A stretch of DNA of 32,149 nucleotides, taken from assembly GCA_964439835.1 (NCBI GenBank), contig CAYTPQ010000045.1, positions 1 to 32,149 of the forward strand, in the 5' to 3' direction. This DNA comes from JAGNLM01 sp964439835. Its GTDB lineage: Bacteria > Pseudomonadota > Gammaproteobacteria > JAABTG01. Positions 17,051 through 24,794 of the stretch are shown here, one piece after another. The notes under the pieces were generated by a model. That model made no database searches, was not told where the DNA came from, and saw nothing but the letters and a program-made list of their open reading frames with translations. Numbering within the stretch: the first letter of the stretch is position 1; each line of letters begins with the position of its first letter. The translations under genes and the position numbers were made by a program.

Positions 17051-17080
17051 TTGCCCGTCAGCGGGGGCATCCGCTATCTT
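17051..17080 (+). promoter_or_regulatory. Probable sigma-70 promoter of tRNA-Val
   Basis: TTGCCC (17051-17056) and TATCTT (17075-17080) are separated by 18 bases and lie 11 bases before the tRNA 5' end, with a G+C-rich discriminator (acgcccccac) typical of stringently controlled stable-RNA promoters. Confidence 0.55.
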
Positions 17081-17091
17081 TACGCCCCCAC

Positions 17092-17166
17092 AGGCGCGTA
17101 GCTCAGTGGTAGAGCACTACCTTGACATGGTAGTGGTCGGTGGTTCGATCCCACTCGCGCCTACCA
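17092..17166 (+). tRNA. tRNA-Val (anticodon GAC)
   Basis: The 75-base cloverleaf has acceptor AGGCGCG/CGCGCCT, D arm GCTC...GAGC and anticodon stem CTACC/GGTAG enclosing TTGACAT (GAC). The T arm GGTGG-TTCGATC-CCACT follows, then discriminator A and encoded CCA. A tRNA-Val upstream of thrS is a known arrangement in Pseudomonas-type gammaproteobacteria. Confidence 0.97.
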
Positions 17167-17174
17167 GAAAAAAC

Positions 17175-17203
17175 AAGGGGTTGGCTGAGGAGGCTGGCCC
17201 CTT
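17175..17203 (+). terminator. Hairpin after tRNA-Val
   Basis: AAGGGG (17175-17180) pairs with CCCCTT (17198-17203) around a 17-base loop, followed by TGTCGTT. The T-run is weak. It may terminate or attenuate transcription between tRNA-Val and thrS; the stretch to 17372 contains no gene. Confidence 0.4.
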
Positions 17204-17372
17204 TGTCGTTTCTGGGGGGCGTGGGCAACAGCCGCGGTTACAAAGCGCGCGGCCTTCGGTCGTTCCGGCCGGGCCCCGCCCGGCTCAAGGCGGGCGGTTG
17301 CAGGCCGAAGGACGGGGAGCGTGCGGCGCGGTTCGCCGCGGTCCGTACTGTGACGACGAGAGCTCATTTGCC

Positions 17373-19298
17373 ATGCCGGTCATCACCCTTCCCGACGGTT
17401 CCCAGAGGTCTTTCGAGCATCCCCTCACCGTTGCCGAAGTCGCGGCGGCCATCGGACCGGGTCTGGCGAAGGCTGCCGTGGCCGGCCGGGTCGACGGCAA
17501 GCTGGTCGACACCTCGTTCCGGATCGACGGGGACGCGAACGTCGCCGTCGTCACCGAGCGTGACCCGGAGGGCGTCGAGGTCATCCGGCACTCCACTGCC
17601 CACCTGATGGCCCAGGCGGTCAAGGAGCTCTACCCCGAGACCCAGGTGACCATCGGGCCGGTGGTCGAGGACGGCTTCTACTACGACTTCGCCCGCGAGG
17701 AGCGCTTCCGCCCCGAGGACCTGGAGGCGATCGAGGCGCGGATGAAGGCGATCGCGGCTCGCGACTACCCGGTCGCGCGCACCGAGATGCCGCGTGACGA
17801 CGCGGTGAGGTTCTTCCTCGACCAGGGCGAGAAGTACAAGGCCGAGATCATCGCCTCGATCCCGGCGGGGGAGCCGATCTCGCTCTACCGCCAGGGGGAC
17901 TTCATCGACCTCTGCCGGGGTCCGCACGTGCCCTCCACCGGCAAGCTCAAGGCCTTCAAGCTGATGAAGCTGGCCGGGGCCTACTGGCGCGGTGACTCGC
18001 GCAACGAGATGCTGCAGCGCATCTACGGCACCGCCTGGGGCAGCCAGAAGGACCTGGACGCGTACCTGCACCGGCTGGAGGAGGCGGAGAAGCGCGACCA
18101 CCGCAAGCTCGCCAAGCAGCTCGACCTCTTCCACCAGCAGGAGGAGGCGCCGGGGATGGTGTTCTGGCACGACCGCGGCTGGACCATCTACCGCCAGGTC
18201 GAGAATTACATCCGCGCCGTGCTGCAGGACCACGGCTACACCGAGGTCCGCACCCCGCAGGTGATCGACCGCTCGCTGTGGGAGCGCTCCGGGCACTGGG
18301 ACAAGTTCCGCGAGAACATGTTCACGACCCACAGCGAGAACCGCGATTACGCGGTCAAGCCGATGAATTGCCCGGGGCACATCCAGATCTTCAACCAGGG
18401 TCTCAGGAGCTACCGCGACCTGCCGCTGCGGATGTCGGAGTTCGGGTCCTGCCACCGCAACGAGGCCTCCGGGACCCTGCACGGGCTGATGCGGCTGCGC
18501 AACTTCGTGCAGGACGACGCCCACATCTTCTGCACCGAGGAGCAGCTACAGCCGGAGGTGTCGGACTTCATCGACCTGCTGTTCCGCGTCTACGCCGACT
18601 TCGGCTTCCACGAGGTCATCATCAAGCTCTCGACCCGGCCCGAGAAGCGGGTGGGCTCGGACGAGGTCTGGGACCGGGCCGAGCAGGCGCTCGCGGTGGC
18701 CCTGAACGGCAAGGGCCTCGAGTGGCAGCTCCAGCCGGGGGAGGGCGCCTTCTACGGGCCCAAGATCGAGTTCTCCCTGCGGGACTCCATCGGGCGCATC
18801 TGGCAGTGCGGGACCATCCAGGTCGACTTCTCCATGCCGGGGCGTCTGGGGGCCGAGTACGTGGCCGAGGACGGCAGCCGCAAGGTGCCGGTGATGCTGC
18901 ACCGGGCGATCTTGGGCTCCATGGAGCGGTTCATCGGGATCCTGCTGGAGGAGCACGCCGGCAAGCTCCCGGCCTGGCTCTCGCCCCTGCAGGCGGTGGT
19001 CCTGAATATTACCGACGGCCAGGCCGAGTATGCGCGGGAGGTCGCAAAAGGCCTGCGGAAACAGGGATTCCGGGCTGAGACTGACTTGAGAAACGAGAAG
19101 ATCGGCCTTAAGATCCGCGAGTACACGCTGCAGCGGGTCCCGTATCTCCTGGTCGTGGGGGCACGGGAGCTGGAGAATCGGACCGTGGCCGTTCGCACCC
19201 GCAGCGGGGCCGACCTCGGCGCGATGTCCGTGGAGGCATTCGCCGAGAAGCTCCGCGAAGAGGTCGCGAGCCACGGTCGCGTCGTTCTGGAGGGCTGA
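17373..19298 (+). CDS. thrS: Threonyl-tRNA synthetase
   Basis: This class II synthetase charges tRNA-Thr and edits mischarged Ser. The 641-residue protein starts at ATG 17373 with the TGS domain (PVITLPDGSQRSFEHPLTVA). It continues through the editing domain, with HSTAHLMAQAVKELYP and the SAD motif around YRQGDFIDLCRGPHVPSTG. The catalytic core follows: the zinc-binding cysteine in MNCPGH, motif 2 in GSCHRNEASG, and DSIGRIWQCGTIQVDF. The C-terminal anticodon-binding domain (about residues 540-640) ends the protein. A longer in-frame extension through the tRNA-Val gene is not credible. It is the first gene of the thrS-infC-rpmI-rplT block; the infC start is 2 bases after its stop. Confidence 0.97.
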   Translation: MPVITLPDGSQRSFEHPLTVAEVAAAIGPGLAKAAVAGRVDGKLVDTSFRIDGDANVAVVTERDPEGVEVIRHSTAHLMAQAVKELYPETQVTIGPVVEDGFYYDFAREERFRPEDLEAIEARMKAIAARDYPVARTEMPRDDAVRFFLDQGEKYKAEIIASIPAGEPISLYRQGDFIDLCRGPHVPSTGKLKAFKLMKLAGAYWRGDSRNEMLQRIYGTAWGSQKDLDAYLHRLEEAEKRDHRKLAKQLDLFHQQEEAPGMVFWHDRGWTIYRQVENYIRAVLQDHGYTEVRTPQVIDRSLWERSGHWDKFRENMFTTHSENRDYAVKPMNCPGHIQIFNQGLRSYRDLPLRMSEFGSCHRNEASGTLHGLMRLRNFVQDDAHIFCTEEQLQPEVSDFIDLLFRVYADFGFHEVIIKLSTRPEKRVGSDEVWDRAEQALAVALNGKGLEWQLQPGEGAFYGPKIEFSLRDSIGRIWQCGTIQVDFSMPGRLGAEYVAEDGSRKVPVMLHRAILGSMERFIGILLEEHAGKLPAWLSPLQAVVLNITDGQAEYAREVAKGLRKQGFRAETDLRNEKIGLKIREYTLQRVPYLLVVGARELENRTVAVRTRSGADLGAMSVEAFAEKLREEVASHGRVVLEG

Positions 19299-19300
19299 CA

Positions 19301-19816
19301 ATCACTGCGAAGACGGAGTACCGCATCAACGAGGAGATCACGGCGCGGTCGATGCGCGTGATCGGGCCGGAAGGGGAGCAGGTCGGGATCGTGTCCCGGG
19401 AGGACGCGCTCCGGATGGCCGAGGAAGCGGGTGTCGACCTGGTCGAGATCGCGCCGCAGGCCGACCCGCCGGTGTGCCGGGTCATGGACTACGGCAAGCA
19501 CCTGTTCCAAGAGAGCAAGCGGCGGGCGTCCGCGCGCAAGAAGCAGACCCAGGTCCAGGTCAAGGAGATGAAGTTCCGCCCCGGCACCGGGGAGGGGGAC
19601 TACCAGGTCAAGCTGCGGAAGCTCGTCGAGTTCATCACCGAGGGCGACAAGGCCAAGGTGACGTTGATGTTCCGCGGGCGGGAGATGGCCCACCAGGAGC
19701 TGGGGGTCAAGTTGCTGCGGCGGGTCGAGGCCGACCTGGCCGAGATCGCGAAGGTCGAGCAGTTCCCGCGGCTCGAGGGCCGGTTCATGACCATGATGCT
19801 GGCCCCCAAGAAGTAA
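19301..19816 (+). CDS. infC: Translation initiation factor IF-3 with ATC start codon
   Basis: IF-3 binds the 30S subunit, keeps it apart from 50S and polices start-codon choice. The body is unmistakable: RINEEITARSMRVIGPEGEQ, EEAGVDLVEIAPQADPPVCR, MDYGK, then FRPGTGEGDYQVKLRKL and FRGREMAHQELG. The first ATG in frame (19352) would delete the conserved RIN-x-EI segment. ATC at 19301 lies 6 bases after a perfect GGAGGG and gives 171 residues starting (M)TAKTEYRINEEI. Rare AUU/AUC starts are known for infC and let IF-3 repress its own synthesis. The site begins 2 bases after the thrS stop, so translation is probably also coupled. Confidence 0.93.
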   Translation: MTAKTEYRINEEITARSMRVIGPEGEQVGIVSREDALRMAEEAGVDLVEIAPQADPPVCRVMDYGKHLFQESKRRASARKKQTQVQVKEMKFRPGTGEGDYQVKLRKLVEFITEGDKAKVTLMFRGREMAHQELGVKLLRRVEADLAEIAKVEQFPRLEGRFMTMMLAPKK

Positions 19817-19840
19817 GGGGCGAAGGCCCCCATAAAGTCG

Positions 19841-19891
19841 CCGGCGGCGGTCCGGGGCGGACCGCGAAACGGGCGCAAGCCCTGCCGCCGG
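19841..19891 (+). ncRNA. Three-way-junction leader before rpmI (candidate L20 autoregulatory RNA)
   Basis: The infC-rpmI gap folds neatly. The outer stem is CCGGCGGC (19841-19848) with GCCGCCGG (19884-19891). Inside it, hairpin GGTCC-ggggc-GGACC (19849-19863) is followed by GGGC-GCAA-GCCC (19871-19882), a GNRA tetraloop. A smaller hairpin GGGGC-gaag-GCCCC lies just before it (19817-19830). Ribosomal protein L20 represses rpmI-rplT by binding an mRNA structure in this position in other bacteria; equivalence here is inference. The rpmI ribosome binding site AGGAG follows the structure. Confidence 0.5.
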
Positions 19892-19920
19892 GGGTAGTAG
19901 TGGAAACAGGAGCGTCAGAC

Positions 19921-20118
19921 ATGCCCAAGATGAAGAGCAACCGGGGCGCGGCGAAGCGTTTTCGCGCCAACGGCGGGGGCGGGTTCAAGCGAACCCAGGC
20001 CTACCGCCGCCACATCCTCACCAAGAAGGCGACCAAGCGTAAGCGCCAGCTGCGCAGTCCGGCCCTGGTGGCCGCGACCGACGTGCGGGCCGTGCGCGGC
20101 ATGTTGCCCTACAGCTAG
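19921..20118 (+). CDS. rpmI: 50S ribosomal protein L35
   Basis: This 65-residue, strongly basic protein has the L35 signature MPKMKSNRGAAKRF and GGGFKRTQAYRRHILTKK followed by TKRKRQLRS. Length is the family norm. AGGAG precedes the ATG at 8 bases. It lies between infC and rplT in the universal order, 104 bases after infC and 15 before rplT, and may be controlled with rplT through the structured leader upstream. Confidence 0.97.
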   Translation: MPKMKSNRGAAKRFRANGGGGFKRTQAYRRHILTKKATKRKRQLRSPALVAATDVRAVRGMLPYS

Positions 20119-20133
20119 GGGAGGAGAGCCGAG

Positions 20134-20496
20134 ATGCCCCGCGTCAAACGTGGCGTAACCGCCCACGCCAAGCACAAGAAGGTCATCGACCGCGCCAAGG
20201 GCTATTACGGCCGGCGCAAGAACGTCTTCCGCGTCGCCAAGCAGGCCGTCATCAAGGCCGGCCAGTACGCCTACCGCGACCGGCGGCAGAAGAAGCGCCA
20301 GTTCCGGGCGCTCTGGATCGTCCGCATCAACGCGGGGGCGCGCGAGAACGGGCTGTCCTACAGCCGCCTGATGAGCGGCCTGAAGAAGGCCCAGGTGCTG
20401 ATCGACCGCAAGGTGCTGGCGGACCTGGCCGTGTTCGACAAGCCCGCGTTCGCGGCGCTGGCCGAGCAGGCGAAGGCCAGCCTGGCCGCGGCCTGA
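20134..20496 (+). CDS. rplT: 50S ribosomal protein L20
   Basis: This 120-residue basic protein opens with MPRVKRGVTAHAKHKKVID and continues with AKGYYGRRKNVFRVAKQAV and RDRRQKKRQFRALWIVRIN, all diagnostic for L20. It is essential for early 50S assembly and in other bacteria represses its own operon. GGGGAGGAGAG precedes the ATG. The 140-base gap to pheS contains no Phe-rich leader peptide. Confidence 0.97.
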   Translation: MPRVKRGVTAHAKHKKVIDRAKGYYGRRKNVFRVAKQAVIKAGQYAYRDRRQKKRQFRALWIVRINAGARENGLSYSRLMSGLKKAQVLIDRKVLADLAVFDKPAFAALAEQAKASLAAA

Positions 20497-20636
20497 GGCC
20501 CGCGGGGCGGGGGGGCGTCGGCGCCGAAGCGACGTCCCTTCGTCCACGAGTCCGCTGCAGGAACGCGCAGCCGAGCCGATAGCCAGCCCGGGCTGCTCGC
20601 CGTCGCGAGCGTGAGGAACCGCCGATTCGACCGGAC

Positions 20637-21653
20637 ATGGACGCACTGACCGACGTCATCGCCCAGGCTGACCAGGAGGTCGCGCAGGCCGCCGACCTGG
20701 CGCAGCTCGACGCCGTGCGGGTGCGCTACCTGGGCAAGAAGGGCGTGTTGACCGAACGCCTGAAGGCCGTTGGCGGGCTGCCGGCCGAGGAGCGGCGGGC
20801 CGCCGGCCAGGCCATCAACGAGGCCAAGGAGCGCCTGCAGCAGACCCTAGAGCGGCGCCGGGCGGTGTTGGAGGCCGGCGCGTTGGAGGCGCGGCTCGCG
20901 GCCGAGCGGATCGACGTGACCCTGCCTGGCCGGGGCGCGCGCACCGGCGGGCTGCACCCGATCACCCGGACCCTGGAGCGGATCGAGCAGATCTTCGCCC
21001 AGGCCGGCTTCGCGGTCGCCGAGGGGCCCGAGATCGAGGACGACTGGCACAACTTCGGCGCCCTCAACATCCCCGAGCACCACCCCGCCCGGGCGATGCA
21101 CGACACCTTTTATTTCGACGCCCACACGGTGCTGCGCACGCATACCTCGCCGGTGCAGATCCGGGTGATGGAGCGCCAAGCGCCGCCGCTGCGGATCATC
21201 GCCCCGGGTCGGGTCTACCGCTGCGACTCGGACGTCACCCACAGCCCCATGTTCCACCAGGTCGAGGGGCTGATGGTGGACGAGGGGGTGAGCTTCGCGG
21301 ACCTGAAGGGCACGCTGGACGAGTTCCTGAAGACCTTCTTCGAGACCGACCTGCCGGTGCGCTTCCGGCCCTCGTACTTCCCGTTCACGGAGCCCTCGGC
21401 CGAGGTCGACATCGGCTGCGTCATCTGCGGCGGGAGCGGCTGCCGCGTGTGCAAGGACTCGGGCTGGCTGGAGGTGCTCGGCTGCGGCATGGTGCACCCG
21501 AACGTCTTCACCGCGGTCGGCGTGGACAGCGAGCGCTTCACCGGCTACGCCTTCGGCATGGGGGTCGAGCGGCTCGCCATGCTGCGCTACGGCGTCAACG
21601 ACCTGCGCCTGTTCTTCGAGAACGATCTGCGGTTTCTCAGGCAGTTCCGCTAA
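20637..21653 (+). CDS. pheS: Phenylalanyl-tRNA synthetase alpha subunit
   Basis: This is the catalytic subunit of the alpha2-beta2 enzyme. The 338-residue product has the N-terminal coiled-coil (about residues 1-95) that grips tRNA. The class II core follows: motif 1 region GGLHPITRTLERIEQIF, motif 2 in GRVYRCDSDVTHSPMFHQVE, and motif 3 in FGMGVERLAMLRYG ending NDLRFLRQF. A cysteine cluster in CVICGGSGCRVCKDSGW is a usual lineage feature and could bind zinc. The start at 20637 gives the normal length. pheT starts 3 bases after the stop. Confidence 0.97.
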   Translation: MDALTDVIAQADQEVAQAADLAQLDAVRVRYLGKKGVLTERLKAVGGLPAEERRAAGQAINEAKERLQQTLERRRAVLEAGALEARLAAERIDVTLPGRGARTGGLHPITRTLERIEQIFAQAGFAVAEGPEIEDDWHNFGALNIPEHHPARAMHDTFYFDAHTVLRTHTSPVQIRVMERQAPPLRIIAPGRVYRCDSDVTHSPMFHQVEGLMVDEGVSFADLKGTLDEFLKTFFETDLPVRFRPSYFPFTEPSAEVDIGCVICGGSGCRVCKDSGWLEVLGCGMVHPNVFTAVGVDSERFTGYAFGMGVERLAMLRYGVNDLRLFFENDLRFLRQFR

Positions 21654-21656
21654 CCC

Positions 21657-24035
21657 ATGCGCTTCAGCGAACGCTGGCTCCGGGAATGGGTGTCCCCACC
21701 GCTCGACACGGCGGGCCTCGCCGCGCGCCTGACCGCAGCTGGGCTCGAGGTGGACAGCGTCACGCCGGTCGGCGAGCGCTTCACCGGGGTGGTGGTCGGC
21801 CACGTCCTGGAGGTCGCCCCGCACCCCTCCGCAGACCGCCTGCGGGTCTGCCGCGTCGACGCCGGCGGGGCCGAGCCACTCACCATCGTTTGCGGGGCGC
21901 CGAACGTTGCCGTCGGCATGCGCGCACCGACCGCCCTGGTGGGCGCGACGCTGCCGGGTGGGATGGAGATCCGGCGGGCGACCCTGCGCGGGGTGGAGTC
22001 GTCCGGCATGCTCTGCTCAGCCCGGGAGCTCGGCCTCGCGGAGAACAGCGAGGGCCTGCTGCCGTTGCCCGGGGACGCCCCGGTCGGGGCCGATATCGTC
22101 AGCTACCTCGGCCTCGACGACATGGCGATCGAGGTCGACCTGACCCCCAACCGCGGTGACTGCCTGAGCGTCGAGGGCGTCGCCCGCGAGGTGGGGGTGC
22201 TGACGCGGGAGCCCGTGCGGGGCCTCGCCGCCGCGCCGGTCCCCGCGGTCATCCCGGACACCTTCCCGGTCGAGCTGGAGGCGCCCGCCGACTGCCCGCG
22301 CTACGTCGGGCGGGTCGTGCGCAACGTCGACCCGCGGGCCGAGACCCCGCTGTGGATGAAGGAGCGCCTGCGCCGCAGCGGGCTGCGCAGCATCAGCCCG
22401 GTGGTCGACGTCACCAACTACGTCTTGCTCGAGCTCGGCCAGCCGATGCACGCCTTCGACCTGGAGCGCCTCTCGGGCGCCATCCGGGTCCGCCGCGCCC
22501 GGGCAGGGGAGTCGCTCACCATCCTGGACGGGACCCGGGTCGAGCCGGATGCGGACTGTCTGGTGATCGCCGACGACCGCGGGCCGGTCGCCTTCGCCGG
22601 GATCATGGGCGGGCTCGACTCGGGGGTCACCGCCGAGAGCCGGCACATCTTCTTCGAGAGCGCGTTCTTCTCGCCGAGCACCATCGCGGGCCGTGCCCGC
22701 CGCTTCGGCCTGGCCACCGACTCGAGCCACCGCTTCGAGCGCGGGGTCGACTTCGCGCTGCAGCGCCGGGCCATGGAGCGGGCCACCGACCTGCTGGTCA
22801 CGATCGCCGGCGGCGAGTGCGGGCCGGTGATCGAGCGGGTTGTGCCCGAGCATCTGCCCACGCGCGCGCCCGTCACGCTGCGCGCGGCAAGGCTGCGCAC
22901 CGTGCTCGGGCTGGCGGTCGCCCCCGAGGTCGTGGCCGACGTGCTGACCCGGCTCGGCTGCCAGGTGGAGTCGCGAGCCGACGGCTGGCTTGTTACGCCG
23001 CCGAGCTTCCGCTTCGACCTGGCGATCGAGGTCGACCTGATCGAGGAGGTCGCCCGGGTCACCGGCTACGAGAACGTCCCGACCACCGTGCCGGTCGCCC
23101 ACCTGGACATCCGCCCGGTGCCGGAGGCGACCGTGCCGCTGGAGCGGCTGCGCGCGGTGCTGGTCGACCGCGGCTACCAGGAGGCGATCACCTACAGCTT
23201 CGTCGACCCGGACCTACAGGCCCGGATCGAGCCGGGCGAACAGGCTATCCGGCTCGCCAACCCGATCTCCGCCGACATGGCGGTGATGCGTACGAGCCTC
23301 TGGCCCGGCCTGCTCAAGGCGCTGGCGCACAACCGCAACCGCCAGCAGGGGCGGGTGTGGTTGTTCGAGACCGGTCTACGCTTCCGGCGCCGCGAGGGCC
23401 GGACGGTCCAGGAGCCGGTGCTCGCCGGGCTCGCCTCAGGCACCGCGCTGCCCGAGCAGTGGGGGTCGCCTCGCTGCCCGGTCGACTTCTATGACGTCAA
23501 GGCGGACCTGGAGGCCCTGATCGCTCAGACCGGGGCGCCCGGTGACTTCCGCTTTGAGCCGGCGGCCCACCCGGCGCTCCATCCCGGCCAGACGGCGTCG
23601 GTCCGTCGGGGCGACCGCGAGGTTGGACTGCTCGGGGCCCTTCACCCGGCGCACCTGCGGTCGCTAGACGTCGAGGGCCCGGTCTATCTCTTCGAGCTGG
23701 CGCTCGACGGCCTGCGGTCGGGGGTGCTGCCTCGGTTCGCGCCGCTGTCGCGCTTCCCGGCCATCCGCCGCGACCTGGCGGTGGTGGTCGACGAGGCGAT
23801 CCCCGCCGAGGCGGTGCGCGCGGCGATTGGACAGGCCGCTGGGGATATGCTAAACAACCTTGAGTTGTTTGATGTTTATCGTGGGGAAGGTATTGATGCC
23901 GGGCGCAAAAGCCTGGCGTTGGCTCTGACCCTCCAGGCCCCGGACCGGACCCTGCAGGACGCGGAGGTCGAGGCCGTGGTCAAGAGGGTCCTCGAGTCGC
24001 TGGAACGAGAATACAAGGCCACTCTCAGGGCGTAG
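21657..24035 (+). CDS. pheT: Phenylalanyl-tRNA synthetase beta subunit
   Basis: This 792-residue partner of PheS carries tRNA binding and editing. It begins MRFSERWLREWV and contains the EMAP-like tRNA-binding domain (about residues 40-148, with HPSADRLRVCRVDAG and SSGMLCSARELG). B1 and B3/B4 editing modules follow, including DVTNYVLLELGQPMHAFD and the B5 region. Near the end is the FDX-ACB anticodon fold, RFPAIRRDLAVVVDEAIPAE. There is no evident ribosome binding site in the 3-base gap from pheS, so coupling is likely. The stretch near 23850-23900 is locally AT-rich but in frame. Confidence 0.96.
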   Translation: MRFSERWLREWVSPPLDTAGLAARLTAAGLEVDSVTPVGERFTGVVVGHVLEVAPHPSADRLRVCRVDAGGAEPLTIVCGAPNVAVGMRAPTALVGATLPGGMEIRRATLRGVESSGMLCSARELGLAENSEGLLPLPGDAPVGADIVSYLGLDDMAIEVDLTPNRGDCLSVEGVAREVGVLTREPVRGLAAAPVPAVIPDTFPVELEAPADCPRYVGRVVRNVDPRAETPLWMKERLRRSGLRSISPVVDVTNYVLLELGQPMHAFDLERLSGAIRVRRARAGESLTILDGTRVEPDADCLVIADDRGPVAFAGIMGGLDSGVTAESRHIFFESAFFSPSTIAGRARRFGLATDSSHRFERGVDFALQRRAMERATDLLVTIAGGECGPVIERVVPEHLPTRAPVTLRAARLRTVLGLAVAPEVVADVLTRLGCQVESRADGWLVTPPSFRFDLAIEVDLIEEVARVTGYENVPTTVPVAHLDIRPVPEATVPLERLRAVLVDRGYQEAITYSFVDPDLQARIEPGEQAIRLANPISADMAVMRTSLWPGLLKALAHNRNRQQGRVWLFETGLRFRRREGRTVQEPVLAGLASGTALPEQWGSPRCPVDFYDVKADLEALIAQTGAPGDFRFEPAAHPALHPGQTASVRRGDREVGLLGALHPAHLRSLDVEGPVYLFELALDGLRSGVLPRFAPLSRFPAIRRDLAVVVDEAIPAEAVRAAIGQAAGDMLNNLELFDVYRGEGIDAGRKSLALALTLQAPDRTLQDAEVEAVVKRVLESLEREYKATLRA

Positions 24036-24037
24036 CG

Positions 24038-24346
24038 ATGGCGGCGTTAACCAAGGCAGGCATGGCCGAGAAGCTCTTCGATGAGCTCGGCTTGAACAAG
24101 CGGGAAGCCAAAGAGATGGTGGAGTCCTTCTTCGAGGAGGTGCGACGTGCCCTCGAAGCGGGAGACCAGGTCAAGCTGTCCGGCTTCGGCAACTTCGACC
24201 TGCGCGACAAGAACCAGCGCCCGGGCCGCAACCCGAAGACCGGGGAGGAGATCCCGATCAGTGCGAGGCGGGTCGTCACCTTCCGCCCCGGTCAGAAACT
24301 CAAGACGCGGGTAGAGGCCTATGCTGGATCCGTCGAGCGGCGGTGA
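24038..24346 (+). CDS. ihfA: Integration host factor alpha subunit
   Basis: IHF-alpha pairs with IHF-beta to bend DNA in replication, recombination and sigma-54 promoters. The 102-residue protein reads ALTKAGMAEKLFDELGLNKR near the start, has the DNA-kinking proline in the beta-arm (KNQRPGRNPKTGEEIPISAR) and VVTFRPGQKLK. It starts 2 bases after pheT, the common gammaproteobacterial position. Its last 26 bases overlap the start of the merR-like gene in another frame. Confidence 0.97.
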   Translation: MAALTKAGMAEKLFDELGLNKREAKEMVESFFEEVRRALEAGDQVKLSGFGNFDLRDKNQRPGRNPKTGEEIPISARRVVTFRPGQKLKTRVEAYAGSVERR

Positions 24347-24677
24347 GCTTCCCCCGATCCCGGGGAAACGCTACTTCACCATCGGTGAGGTCAGCGACCT
24401 CTGCGGGGTCAAGCCCCACGTGCTTCGCTACTGGGAGCAGGAATTCCCGCAGCTGAAGCCGCTGAAGCGCCGGGGCAACCGGCGCTACTACCAGCGCCAG
24501 GACGTGATCTTGATCCGCCAGATCCGGAGCCTGCTCTACGAGCACGGCTTCACCATCGGCGGCGCGCGCCAGCGGCTCTCGGGCGAGGAGGCGAAGAGCG
24601 ACCTCAGCCAGAGCCAGCAGATCATCCGCCAGCTCCGCACCGAGCTCGAAGAAGTGCTGGAGATCCTGAGGCGCTGA
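24321..24677 (+). CDS. MerR-family transcriptional regulator
   Basis: This 118-residue helix-turn-helix protein belongs to the MerR-like family gene that usually follows ihfA in gammaproteobacteria. The DNA-binding part is residues 17-85: YFTIGEVSDLCGVKPHVLRY, WEQEFPQLKP, RRYYQRQDV, then the second half with LLYEHGFTIGGARQRL. The C-terminal helix (QQIIRQLRTELEEVLEILRR) would form the antiparallel dimer coil. It lacks any metal-binding cysteines, so it is not a metal sensor. The ATG at 24321 lies inside ihfA, so translation is coupled. The target is unknown. No tRNA-Pro is seen after it, unlike in some relatives. Confidence 0.93.
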   Translation: MLDPSSGGELPPIPGKRYFTIGEVSDLCGVKPHVLRYWEQEFPQLKPLKRRGNRRYYQRQDVILIRQIRSLLYEHGFTIGGARQRLSGEEAKSDLSQSQQIIRQLRTELEEVLEILRR

Positions 24678-24794
24678 GCCTCGCTTCGGCGCCCGAAGGC
24701 CAGGAGGCCCGGAGGCGCCCGGACCTGCCTGCAGCTCCTCGAAACTCGCCGAGGTGGAGCTTCTCGACTGTCTCGGTCCGCCGCGGTGGGGCGG

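Noticed and set aside
20497..20636. Possible pheM-type leader peptide controlling pheST
   Set aside because: No short frame with a run of Phe codons is present, and no clear attenuator T-run.
24678..24794. Possible tRNA-Pro after the merR-like gene, as in some relatives
   Set aside because: No cloverleaf, T-arm consensus or CCA end is present; only G+C-rich short inverted repeats.
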